Assembly: GCF_019799945.1 (NCBI RefSeq)
Contig: NZ_JABGCH010000002.1
Span: 186,001 to 250,000, forward strand
From: Modestobacter marinus
Lineage (GTDB): Bacteria > Actinomycetota > Actinomycetes > Mycobacteriales > Geodermatophilaceae
DNA length: 64,000 bases
Reading direction: 5' to 3'
Position numbers and translations under genes: made by a program. Below, one piece after another: positions 44,026-52,079 of this stretch (the first letter of the stretch is position 1; the number at the start of each line of letters is the position of its first letter). The notes under the pieces are model-generated. The model searched no databases, was not told the DNA's origin, and saw nothing but the letters and a program-made list of their open reading frames with translations.

Positions 44026-44229
44026 ATGGCTCAGGGCACTGTGAAGTGGTTCAACGCGGAGAAGGGCTTCGGCTTCATCGAGCAGGACGGCGGCGGCGCC
44101 GACGTCTTCTGCCACTTCTCGGCGATCTCCGGCAACGGCTACCGCTCGCTGGACGAGGCGCAGCGCGTCGAGTTCGACATCACGCAGGGCCAGAAGGGCC
44201 CGCAGGCGGAGAACGTCCGCGCGATCTGA
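44026..44229 (+). CDS. cspA: cold-shock protein (CspA family)
   Basis: A 67-residue OB-fold RNA/DNA-binding protein. RNP1 is KGFGFIEQ and RNP2 is VFCHFSAI (the usual VFVHFS has Cys for Val). It melts RNA secondary structure in the cytoplasm. About 225 bases separate it from the divergent small gene, leaving room for a long 5' leader as in many csp genes; I saw no certain conserved element there. A very strong terminator follows. Confidence 0.97.
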   Translation: MAQGTVKWFNAEKGFGFIEQDGGGADVFCHFSAISGNGYRSLDEAQRVEFDITQGQKGPQAENVRAI

Positions 44230-44238
44230 TCGCGCTAC

Positions 44239-44271
44239 GGAGCCCCCACGGTCGCTGACCGTGGGGGCTCC
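44239..44271. terminator. strong bidirectional terminator hairpin
   Basis: GGAGCCCCCACGGTC (44239-44253) and GACCGTGGGGGCTCC (44257-44271) form a perfect 15-bp stem with loop GCT, ten bases after the cold-shock gene and 23 bases beyond the stop of the convergent PEP-synthase-like gene. Confidence 0.88.
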
Positions 44272-44293
44272 GTCGTCCCCGGCGCCGGTGCCG

Positions 44294-46945
44294 CTACGCC
44301 CCGGGCTCCGCGACGGTGACGATCCCGGCCGTGCCGTCCACGGTGACCAGCTGCCCCGTGGTGATCCGGGTGGTGGCACCGGGCAGGCCGACGACCGCCG
44401 GGATGCCGTACTCGCGGGCGACCACCGCCCCGTGGGAGTTGGCCCCGCCCATCTCCATGACCAGCCCGCCGGCGGTCAGGAACAGCGGCGTCCAGCCCGG
44501 ATCGGTGGACGGCGTCACCAGGACCTCCCCCGGCGCCACGTGCGCCCCCGTGGGGTCCAGCACGACGCGGGCCGGAGCGGTCACCCTCCCCGCCGACGCG
44601 CCCGTGCCGACCAGCGCGCCGTCTCCGGCCGGCGGCCGGGCCACCCGGTCCTCCGGCTCGGTGCCGTCGCTGAGCAGCACGCGCGGGACCCGCCGGCGGC
44701 CCAGCTCCCGGTCGTGGGCCGCCCGGCGTTCCCGGACGACGTCGCGCAGGTCCCGGCCGCCCAGCCCGTCCCTGACCTCGCGGAGGTCGAGGAAGGACAC
44801 GTCCTCCGGCCGGTCGAGCACACCGCTGCCGGCCAGCTCCGCGCCGAGGACCCGCAGCTGCCCCCGCGCCCGGGCGAGCACCAGGACGATGCAGTACTTC
44901 GGCAGCTCCCGCAACCCGCCGAGCCGCCGGGCCCGGTCCAGGGCGAAGCGGACGACGGCGCCCCGCACCCGGCCGCGCCCCCGCGCCCGGCCGGTCAGCG
45001 TCGCGACCATGGCCTCGGCCTCGGCGACGGCCCGGGCGAACACCGCGTCCGGGGCCCGGTCCGGCTCCGCCACCCTCAGGTAGTTGCCCAGCACGCCGAG
45101 GACGTGGGCCGGGTCCTCGGCCCAGCGGGGCAGCCCGAGGTCGATCTCGGCGACGGCCCGGTGGCCGTACCGGTCCAGGAAGTCGGCCAGCCCGCGCTGC
45201 AGAACCGGCGGGAGCGCGCCGACCCGGTACCGCCCGGCGAGGTCCGCGACCGGCTCCTGGCGCAGCGCCTCCGCCGCGGCCTCGTCGGCGCGGACCGTCG
45301 TGGCGAGCCGCCACAGGTCGAGGTCCATCTCGGTGGTCACGTTGGCCGGCAGGCCCCGCAGGACGGTCGGGACGTCACCCGGCCGCGCGTCGGGCCCGAG
45401 GAGCTTCGCGGCCAGCCCGAGCATCGCGAACCCGGCCGCGGCCGGTGGCGCCACCCGCGGGAGCAGCGGAGCGGCGGCGAGCAGGGTGGCCACGACGTCG
45501 TCCCACCGCTGTTCCGGGGTGGCGACCTGCGGTGCCCGCGCGCGGCTCCGCAGCTCCGCGACGAGACGGTCGAGGCGACGGTGCGCGGCCGCCGGGCTGA
45601 CCAGCGCCTGCGCCGCCCGCAGCACGATGCCGTAGCGGGCGGCGACGGAGGCCACCCGGCGCACCAACGGCACCCACGACGGCTGGACGACGGTCAGCCG
45701 GGGGTCGTCGAACAGGCTGCGCAGCACCACCGCCGAGCGCGCCTCCATGACGTCGAGCACGCGCGGGACGATGGCCCGCCCCGGCGTGCTCCGCAGCATC
45801 GGGGTGACGTCGAAGAACAGCCGGCCGGCGGCGGCCCGGACCGCCGGCGGCCCGGCCACCGGATCGGCCGGCGGGTACCCGTACAGCCGCCCGGCCCCGG
45901 ACGCGACGACCCGGATGGCCGCGATGCCCAGCGGGGTCAACGGGCGGGTCAGCCCCTGGGCGAGGCTGAAGCAGAAGAACACCCGGAGCCCGTCCGGCGG
46001 CGGCGCACCGTCGGGGAGCGGGAAGAGGGTGGTCACCGGCCGGGCCTGGGTGAGCCAGCACCCGCCGTCCCGGTCGAAGGCCCACTCGATGTCCTGCGGT
46101 GCCCCGAAGTGCTGCTGCACCCGTCCGCCGAGCCGGACCAGCTCGGCGACCTGCTCGTCGGTCAGGCAGGCGGGCCGGCCGGTCCCGTCCCCGATCCGCC
46201 GCTCGACGACCGCGCCGGTCCCGGTCCGCACCACGAAGTGGTCGGGGTCCACCGCCCCGCTGACCACGGCCTCGCCGAGCCCGGGGCTCGCGTCGACCAC
46301 GCTCTCGCCGCGGTGCCCGGTCACCGGGTTCGCGGTGAAGAGCACGCCGGCCACCGCGGCGTCCACCATCTCCTGCACGACGACCGCCAGCCAGGTCTGG
46401 GCGGAGTCGACCCCGTTGCGGGCCCGGTACAGGACGGCCCGGTCGGTCCAGAGGGACGCCCAGCACCGGTGGACGGCGTCGAGCACGGCGTCCACCCCGG
46501 TGATCTCCAGGTAGGTGTCCTGCTGCCCGGCGAAGCTGGCCGCCGGGAGGTCCTCCGCCGTGGCCGAGGAGCGGACCGCCACGCTCGGCTCGCCGAGTGC
46601 CCGGTAGGCGGCGGCGACCGCGTCGGCGGTGCGCCGGGGCATCGGGGTGGCCAAGATCCGCTCGCGCGCCTGCCGGGCCAGGTCCGCCGAGCGATCGACG
46701 TCGTCCGGGGCGAGCGCGGCGAGCCGGTCGAGGACGTCGGTCAGGCCGGCGGCCGTGGCCAGCTCCCGGTACGCCGCGGTGGTCAGGCAGATGCCGTCCG
46801 GCACCGGGAAACCGGCCCGGAGCAGCTCCCCCAGGTTGGCGGCCTTGCCCCCCGCGACGGGCACCGAGCCCGCGTCGAGGTCCCGGAGCGGGACGACGAC
46901 CGCGGCGGCATCGGTGCGGAGAGTCTGCTGCGGTGCCCGGGTCAT
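44294..46945 (-). CDS. PEP synthase/rifampin-phosphotransferase-like protein
   Basis: An 883-residue three-domain phosphotransferase. The N-terminal ATP-grasp domain has AGGKAANLGELLRAGFPVPDG, SVAVRSSATAEDLPAASFAGQQDTYL-type motifs and AGVLFTANPVTGH. A long middle domain of about 400 residues follows, then a swivelling domain with the phospho-histidine in GGANSHGAVVAREYGIPAVV near residue 835. Size and order match both PEP synthase-like proteins and rifampin phosphotransferase, in which the middle domain binds the antibiotic. I cannot decide which from sequence alone; the GA(N)SHGAVVAREYG motif and 880-residue length slightly favour the latter group. Confidence 0.85.
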   Translation of the reverse strand: MTRAPQQTLRTDAAAVVVPLRDLDAGSVPVAGGKAANLGELLRAGFPVPDGICLTTAAYRELATAAGLTDVLDRLAALAPDDVDRSADLARQARERILATPMPRRTADAVAAAYRALGEPSVAVRSSATAEDLPAASFAGQQDTYLEITGVDAVLDAVHRCWASLWTDRAVLYRARNGVDSAQTWLAVVVQEMVDAAVAGVLFTANPVTGHRGESVVDASPGLGEAVVSGAVDPDHFVVRTGTGAVVERRIGDGTGRPACLTDEQVAELVRLGGRVQQHFGAPQDIEWAFDRDGGCWLTQARPVTTLFPLPDGAPPPDGLRVFFCFSLAQGLTRPLTPLGIAAIRVVASGAGRLYGYPPADPVAGPPAVRAAAGRLFFDVTPMLRSTPGRAIVPRVLDVMEARSAVVLRSLFDDPRLTVVQPSWVPLVRRVASVAARYGIVLRAAQALVSPAAAHRRLDRLVAELRSRARAPQVATPEQRWDDVVATLLAAAPLLPRVAPPAAAGFAMLGLAAKLLGPDARPGDVPTVLRGLPANVTTEMDLDLWRLATTVRADEAAAEALRQEPVADLAGRYRVGALPPVLQRGLADFLDRYGHRAVAEIDLGLPRWAEDPAHVLGVLGNYLRVAEPDRAPDAVFARAVAEAEAMVATLTGRARGRGRVRGAVVRFALDRARRLGGLRELPKYCIVLVLARARGQLRVLGAELAGSGVLDRPEDVSFLDLREVRDGLGGRDLRDVVRERRAAHDRELGRRRVPRVLLSDGTEPEDRVARPPAGDGALVGTGASAGRVTAPARVVLDPTGAHVAPGEVLVTPSTDPGWTPLFLTAGGLVMEMGGANSHGAVVAREYGIPAVVGLPGATTRITTGQLVTVDGTAGIVTVAEPGA

Positions 46946-47098
46946 CGGAGGACCTCCCGCCGTCTCGGCAGCGCGGGGCGGACGCTACTCGCCGCGGGGG
47001 CGCCGAAGGTCCTCCCGGCCCGTGACCGGAGCTTCTGGCCGCTGGGGACGGCGCAGCGGACGGTCGTCGGAACGACGGACCGGCAGGAGGAACACACC

Positions 47099-47575
47099 AT
47101 GACCACCACCCGGCGACCGGACCGGTGGCGTCCGGCCGCCCTCGTGCGACCTCGCCGCACCTCACTCCCCGGCCGTCCCCACGGGCTCGCGCTGATCCGG
47201 GCCGTGCACACCGCCGCCTGGGCGTCGGTCGAGTCCGGCGTCGGGTACCTGCTGTGGTCCGGCGCCCGTGGCCGCTCCGACCGGCGGGCCGGCGTCGCCG
47301 CGGCCGTCGTGGTCGGTGAGTGCCTGGTCTTCGCGGCGAACGGGTGCCGCTGCCCGCTGACCGACCTCGCCGAGCGGGCCGGGGCGGCCAGTGGCTCGGT
47401 CACCGACATCTACCTGCCGAGGTGGTTCGCCCGGAACCTGCCGGTGATCCACGTGCCGCTGCTGGTGCTCATCGGCGCGTTGCACCACCGCGCCCGGCGG
47501 GTCACCCGATGGCCGGGCCCGGAGCCGGTACCCGCTGCCCACCGACCCACAGCTCCCCCACCCGCAGGTCGGTGA
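47099..47575 (+). CDS. membrane protein with CPLTDLAE motif (DUF2784-like)
   Basis: A 158-residue protein. A basic N-terminus of about 25 residues precedes three or four membrane spans; NGCRCPLTDLAERAG and TDIYLPRWFARNLPVIHVPLL are conserved-looking motifs. The CPLT motif recalls DUF2784. ATG 47099 has AGGAGG nine bases upstream. It is divergent from the PEP-synthase-like gene. Its last 74 bases overlap the convergent gene at 47502-47780. Confidence 0.68.
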   Translation: MTTTRRPDRWRPAALVRPRRTSLPGRPHGLALIRAVHTAAWASVESGVGYLLWSGARGRSDRRAGVAAAVVVGECLVFAANGCRCPLTDLAERAGAASGSVTDIYLPRWFARNLPVIHVPLLVLIGALHHRARRVTRWPGPEPVPAAHRPTAPPPAGR

Positions 47576-47780
47576 TCTCCGCACGGCGCACCGTGAGGCG
47601 GCCGATCCGCACCATCCCGATCGCGACTGCACCCATCGCCAGGGCGCCGACGGCGAACGAGCCGAACGCCGTCGCCCCGATCGCCGTCCGTCCGATGGCC
47701 ACCGCCGGGGCGGCGACCGGCCGCCGCAGCAGCACCGCCCGCCGTACCTCCACCGGTCCGCGCACGCTCCGCCGTCCCAT
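47502..47780 (-). CDS. small glycine/alanine-repeat protein
   Basis: A 92-residue protein with a repetitive centre (AIGRTAIGATAFGSFAVGALAMG, written here as a region) in which A-(I/F/V)-G recurs about every five residues, like pentapeptide or membrane-inserting repeat proteins. It ends with RRAEITDLRVGELWVGG. No family recognised. It overlaps the convergent membrane-protein gene by 74 bases. Confidence 0.55.
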   Translation of the reverse strand: MGRRSVRGPVEVRRAVLLRRPVAAPAVAIGRTAIGATAFGSFAVGALAMGAVAIGMVRIGRLTVRRAEITDLRVGELWVGGQRVPAPGPAIG

Positions 47781-47888
47781 GTCGGTTCCTCCCGCCGTGC
47801 CGTCCGGCCGGTCCCCCGCCGTGGGGTCCCGGCATCACCCGGTCGAGCCTGCTCCCGTCGGCTCCATCTGGACACCCCCTCGGGTGCC

Positions 47889-48320
47889 TCAGTCGGGCCG
47901 GGCGGTGGCGCTCGACGCTCCGGTCGGGCGCCGGTCCGCGAGCACCCGGCGGGGCACGGCCAGTGCCAGCAGGGGCACGAGGAGCGCCACCGCCGCGAGG
48001 GTCAGGGAGGACGTCGGCTGCGCCTCCGCCGGGACGTCGACCAGCTTGAAGCTGTCGATGGCGGTGTGCACGAGCGCGGGTGCCCACACCGTGGTGCGGC
48101 CGGTCTCGTAGAGGTAGGCCAGGGGGACCGTGGTGGCCGCGGCGACGACCGCCGGTCCCCCGCCGTCGAGGACCTGCTCGACGAGCACCGCCGTCACCAG
48201 CACCCCGGCCAGGACCGCCGGGCCGAGCCGGGCCGTGGCGTCGAGGCCGGCCAGCCCGGCCAGGACGGCGTACACCACCGCGAACCCGGTGAGGAACCTG
48301 AGCCACCACCGCAGTCCCAC
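47889..48320 (-). CDS. small membrane protein, possible CPBP-protease remnant
   Basis: A 143-residue protein with four to five hydrophobic helices starting at GTG 48320 (MGLRWWLRFLTGFAVVYAVL). The segment VWAPALVHTAIDSFKLV looks like the third motif of CPBP proteases, but the EExxxR and FxxxH motifs are absent. It may be a degenerate relative or an unrelated membrane protein. Followed by the small repeat-protein gene in the same direction. Confidence 0.55.
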   Translation of the reverse strand: MGLRWWLRFLTGFAVVYAVLAGLAGLDATARLGPAVLAGVLVTAVLVEQVLDGGGPAVVAAATTVPLAYLYETGRTTVWAPALVHTAIDSFKLVDVPAEAQPTSSLTLAAVALLVPLLALAVPRRVLADRRPTGASSATARPD

Positions 48321-48372
48321 GGCCGCCGCCCTCCCGGTGTCGGGTGAGGCGCGCGTCGCCGGCGGCGGGCGC

Positions 48373-49356
48373 TCAGCCGCCGCTGCCCGCCATGGCCGGC
48401 TGCTCGGCGTGCCGGTGGGCGCGCCGCGGTGGGTGGACCACGAGCACCGGGCAGGGCGCGTGGACGACGCCGTGCAGCGCGACCGAGCCGAGCATCATGC
48501 CGGGCAACCGGTTGCGGCTCCGGCTGCCGACCACCAGGAGCGCCGCGCCGGCCGCGCGGTGCACGAGCAGCCCACCGGCGGGGCCCTCCTCGGTCACCAC
48601 CCGCACCCGCACCGGCGGCTGCGCCCCCAGCACCTCGGCGACCTGTCGCCGGGCCAGGCGCTCGGCGGAGTCGCGGATCTCGGCGAGCGCCTGGTCGAGC
48701 GCGACGTACAGGTCGCTCCAGTAGTGCGGCAGGTGGTAGGCCGCGACCACCTCCAACTCGGCGCCGAGCTCCTCGGCCGCCGCGCCGGCGTGGGCGAGGA
48801 CCACCCGGGACGCCTCCGAGGAGTCCAGCCCGACGACCACCCGCCGGCCCGTGGCCGTCGACGCGGCCGTGCCGGGGTGGACGACGACCACCGGGCAGGG
48901 CGCATGGGTGGCGCAGTGCAGCGCCACCGACCCCAGCAGGGTGCTGCGCACCAGGCCCCGGCCCCGGCTGCCGACCACCAGCAGCGCGGCCCTCTCGGCC
49001 ATCTGCACGAGCTGCTCGGCCGGTGCCCCGGGGACGACGCGCACCGCGCAGGGCACGTCGTCGACACCGGCGACCGCAGACACCGCGGGGTCCGTCCGGA
49101 CGGTGGCCACCAGGTCCCGCGCCCGGATCTCCGTGCCGGTCCGAAGGGCCTCGATGCGCTGGGGGTCGACCAGGGACGGCGCGGTCCACGAGAGGTCCGA
49201 CGGGAACGCGGAGACGACGTCGAGCGCCGCGCCGCGCCGGGCCGCGGCGGCGAACGCCCAGGCCAGCGCCTCCCGTGCACCCGGTGACCCGTCCACCCCG
49301 ACGACCACGCGGGGCTGAGCCACCGCCGTGTCCTGCTGCTCGTCCTTCCTGTCCAT
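48373..49356 (-). CDS. tandem universal stress protein
   Basis: A 327-residue protein with two Usp domains (about residues 14-155 and 165-300). Each has the start motif (VVVGVDGSPGAREAL, VVVGLDSSEASRVVL) and the ATP-binding G-x2-G-x9-G-(S/T) motif (VGSRGRGLVRSTLLGSVAL; VGSRSRNRLPGMMLGSVAL). In the second domain the first motif's final G is replaced, so nucleotide binding may be limited to the first. Such proteins support survival in stasis, hypoxia and radiation. ATG 49356 follows GAGGAGG. Confidence 0.93.
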   Translation of the reverse strand: MDRKDEQQDTAVAQPRVVVGVDGSPGAREALAWAFAAAARRGAALDVVSAFPSDLSWTAPSLVDPQRIEALRTGTEIRARDLVATVRTDPAVSAVAGVDDVPCAVRVVPGAPAEQLVQMAERAALLVVGSRGRGLVRSTLLGSVALHCATHAPCPVVVVHPGTAASTATGRRVVVGLDSSEASRVVLAHAGAAAEELGAELEVVAAYHLPHYWSDLYVALDQALAEIRDSAERLARRQVAEVLGAQPPVRVRVVTEEGPAGGLLVHRAAGAALLVVGSRSRNRLPGMMLGSVALHGVVHAPCPVLVVHPPRRAHRHAEQPAMAGSGG

Positions 49357-49613
49357 GGGGGCCTCCTCACGCCGTGCCCGCGGACCGCAGCGGGTCCGTC
49401 GTCCATTCTCGTCCCCGGGGGGACGGGGTGGAGCGGGCGTCGTCGCGGCCGTCGGGGGGCGCTCGCGTGCACCGGGCCGTCGTCCGGGGACACCGGCAGC
49501 GCGGCCGGGCGTAGCGTGGAGGTGTCGGTCCGCTCCTGCGGACCCGTGGACGGCTCGTTCGTCCGACGTCTCCCTACACCGCCACCTCCCGGCGGAGTCA
49601 GGCGGCTGCCGCC

Positions 49614-49781
49614 GTGACATCTCCCGCCCTCCCCGCGACCACCGAGCGCTCCAGCAGCGCCGTGGCGACCTGCGCCGTGTGTCCGCATCCCGTGGCCAGC
49701 CACGACGCGATCGGGCTCCGGTTCTGCCAGGCCACCCTCAACGGCGCCATGAGCCGGGGCTGCGTCTGCCCGTCCTCGTGA
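49614..49781 (+). CDS. small RGCVC cysteine/histidine protein
   Basis: A 55-residue protein (GTG 49614 to stop 49781) with a metal-site pattern: CAVCPHPVASHDAIGLRFC, then RGCVC at the end. Five cysteines and histidines fit a small zinc-binding fold. I have the impression that RGCVC-ended proteins recur in Geodermatophilaceae, which cannot be checked here. A later GTG at 49662 could be the true start. No neighbour hints at function. Confidence 0.55.
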   Translation: MTSPALPATTERSSSAVATCAVCPHPVASHDAIGLRFCQATLNGAMSRGCVCPSS

Positions 49782-49783
49782 CG

Positions 49784-49799
49784 CCCGGCCCGCGCCGGG
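49784..49799 (+). terminator. small hairpin after the RGCVC gene
   Basis: CCCGGC-CCGC-GCCGGG directly after the stop codon; a second hairpin, CCTCCGC-TG-GCGGAGG, lies at 49857-49872 before the DUF5994 gene. Either may be a weak terminator or a random GC-rich stem. Confidence 0.3.
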
Positions 49800-49941
49800 A
49801 CGAGGGCTCCCCCGGGGCGCGTACCGTCGGCAGTGGCGCCAGTTCGGCGCTCAGCCCCTCCGCTGGCGGAGGGAGATCGGCGGTCCCTGCCATGGGACTC
49901 CCCAGCCCCCGGACGGCCTCCACCCGCACCGCGGTCTCGTC

Positions 49942-50433
49942 ATGACCACCATCCGGGTCACGCGCCGGCGCACGGGGCCCGCGACGGACGTCGACGAGAC
50001 CGCGGTGGTACCCCCCGACGACGGCTCCGTCCGGCTGGCGCTGATCGACCCACCGTCGGCCCGGACCACGCTGGACGGGGCGTGGTGGCCGCGGACGTCG
50101 GACCTGGCCGAGGAGCTCCCCCCGCTCGTCGAGGAGCTGCACCGCCGGGGGATCCGGGTCACCCGGGTCAACTACAACCCGGGGACGTGGACGTCGGCGA
50201 CGCGACGACTCGAGGCGGACGGCCGCACCATCCGGCTCGGCTGGTTCCGCAGCCTCGACCGGCACCTGCTCAACCTGACCGGTGACGTGACCCGCGGCCG
50301 GCTGGACCTGCTCGTCGTGCCCCCCGGCGCGACGCGGTCCGACGCCGGGCGGGCCTTCTCCGCGGCCACCGATCGGGCCAACCGCGACGCTCCGACGGCG
50401 CTCCTGGACGGGCTCGACATGGCGGCCGACTGA
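49942..50433 (+). CDS. DUF5994 family protein
   Basis: A 163-residue protein. VRLALIDPPSARTTLDGAWWPRTSDLAEELPPLVEEL is the DUF5994 signature; the following GIRVTRVNYNPGTW and LGWFRSLD strands also fit. These proteins are frequent in actinomycetes, often in several copies, and their role is unknown. The ATG at 49942 lacks a strong ribosome site and could be leaderless. Confidence 0.8.
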   Translation: MTTIRVTRRRTGPATDVDETAVVPPDDGSVRLALIDPPSARTTLDGAWWPRTSDLAEELPPLVEELHRRGIRVTRVNYNPGTWTSATRRLEADGRTIRLGWFRSLDRHLLNLTGDVTRGRLDLLVVPPGATRSDAGRAFSAATDRANRDAPTALLDGLDMAAD

Positions 50434-50455
50434 GCCACTGACCGGGCTCAGTGGC
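50434..50455. terminator. bidirectional hairpin between DUF5994 and TPP-enzyme genes
   Basis: GCCACTGA (50434-50441) and TCAGTGGC (50448-50455) form a perfect 8-bp stem with loop CCGGGC, in the 14-base gap between two convergent stop codons and covering the end of the TPP-enzyme gene. Confidence 0.6.
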
Positions 50456-52079
50456 CGCGGAAGGCCTCCTCGAGCCACCACGACGGCTCCCGCCGGGTCA
50501 CCTTGGCGTCGATGAGCAGCGGCCGCGTGCGCGGTCCGGCCAGCCAGTCGGACAGGCCGGTCAGGTCCGCGACGTCCCGGACCGTGACGGCCGCGAAGCC
50601 GTGGCCGCGGGCGATGGCGGCGAAGTCGGTCTCGGGGAACCGGACGGTGTCCAGCGGGTGGCCGGCCGGGCCGAAGTGGTGCACCTCCGCGCCGTAGGCC
50701 GCGTCGTCGTAGACCACCACGACCAGGGGCAGCCCCAGCCGGACGACGGTCTCCAGCTCCGCGGCGCCCATCAGCGCGCCGCCGTCCCCGAGGGCGGCGA
50801 CGGGCAGCCGGTCGGGCCGGGCCAGGGCGGCGCCGATCGCCGTCGCCAGGCCCAGGCCCACCGACTGGAAGGCCTGGGTGAAGCAGAAGCCGTGCTCGTC
50901 GGGGACGTCGAGGAACATGCTCGGGTAGCCCATGAAGTTGCCCGAGTCGACCGCGACCACCCGCTCGGCGGGCAGCAGGTCGTCCAGGGCGATCGTCAGC
51001 GCGCGGGGGTCGACCTGCCCCGCTCCCCCGGTATCGGGGAACGGCTCGTCGCGCCACCGCCGCCGCTCGACCAGCGCCCGGCGGACCTCCGCCGTCCGGT
51101 ACCCGGCCGCCTCGCGGGGCTGGGCGGCGGTCGCCGCCTCGGCGACCGCGCGGACGTCCCCGACGACGCCGAACGCGAGGTCCCGCTGCCGGCCGAGCGC
51201 CGCGCGCTCCAGGTCCACCTGCACCACGACGGCGTCGTCGGCGATCAGCCGGCCGTGCCGCATCGTCCACATGTTGAGCGCGCAGCCCCACCCGACGACC
51301 AGGTCGGCACCGCTGATCAGCTCGGCGGCCAGCGGGGTGGCGAACCCCCCGGCGACGTCGAGGTCCCACGGGCTGCCGCGGAACAGCCCCTTGGCGACGG
51401 CGGACGTCGCCAGCAGCGCCCCGCAGCGGTCGGCCAGCCGCTCCAGCGCCGCCCGGGCACCCGGGCCGCGTGCCCCCCGGCCGGCCACGAACACCGGGCG
51501 GCGCGCCTGCCGCAGGGCGTCCGCGAGCCGGGCCAGCTCGGCCGGGTCGGGAGCCACCTCCGGGCGGGTCTCCGGGACCGGCACCGCCACGTCCGGCGCC
51601 GGGAGCCCCTGCACGTCCAGCGGCAGGTTCAGCACGACCACCCGCCGCTCGTGGCGGGCCGTCGCGACCGCCGCGACGGCCTGGGCGACGGCGTCCCCGG
51701 GTGAGGTGACCCGCACCGACACCGCCCCGACGGCGGCGGCGAGGGCGGGCTGGTCGACGAAGAAGTTCGACCGGGGGGAGGTGGCCTCCGCCGTCACCAC
51801 CAGCATCGGTGTGCGGCTCTTCGCCGCCTCGGTGACGCCGGTCAGCGCGTTGGTGAACCCGCAGCCCTGGTGCACGCTCAGCGCGGTCACTCCCCCGGTC
51901 ATCCGGGCGTGCGCGTCGGCCATCGTGGCCGCGCCGCCCTCGTGGCGGGCGGCCACGAACCGGGCGCCGGCGGCGACCATCGCGTTGGTCACCACGAAGT
52001 TGCCCGACCCCACGACCCCGAAGACCGTGCCGATCCCGCTCCGGGCGAGCGCGCCGCCGACCGCGGCGGCGACGTTCAT
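50448..52079 (-). CDS. thiamine-pyrophosphate-dependent enzyme (acetolactate synthase/benzoylformate decarboxylase group)
   Basis: A 543-residue ThDP enzyme with all three domains. The catalytic glutamate is in AARHEGGAATMADAHARMTG near residue 47; the central domain spans about 190-330; the ThDP motif is GDGGALMGAAELETVVRLGLPLVVVVYDD near 425. It would decarboxylate a 2-keto acid or perform carboligation. The stop of the upstream cyclase gene overlaps its start (ATGA), so the two act on one pathway; perhaps the cyclase opens or closes an amide/lactone whose acid feeds this enzyme. Substrate not assignable. Confidence 0.88.
   Translation of the reverse strand: MNVAAAVGGALARSGIGTVFGVVGSGNFVVTNAMVAAGARFVAARHEGGAATMADAHARMTGGVTALSVHQGCGFTNALTGVTEAAKSRTPMLVVTAEATSPRSNFFVDQPALAAAVGAVSVRVTSPGDAVAQAVAAVATARHERRVVVLNLPLDVQGLPAPDVAVPVPETRPEVAPDPAELARLADALRQARRPVFVAGRGARGPGARAALERLADRCGALLATSAVAKGLFRGSPWDLDVAGGFATPLAAELISGADLVVGWGCALNMWTMRHGRLIADDAVVVQVDLERAALGRQRDLAFGVVGDVRAVAEAATAAQPREAAGYRTAEVRRALVERRRWRDEPFPDTGGAGQVDPRALTIALDDLLPAERVVAVDSGNFMGYPSMFLDVPDEHGFCFTQAFQSVGLGLATAIGAALARPDRLPVAALGDGGALMGAAELETVVRLGLPLVVVVYDDAAYGAEVHHFGPAGHPLDTVRFPETDFAAIARGHGFAAVTVRDVADLTGLSDWLAGPRTRPLLIDAKVTRREPSWWLEEAFRGH

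Noticed and set aside
44261-47575. A 1104-codon open plus-strand frame reaching into the gene at 47099
   Set aside because: All but the last 158 codons are antisense to the PEP-synthase-like gene; only the part from ATG 47099 looks like protein and has a ribosome site.
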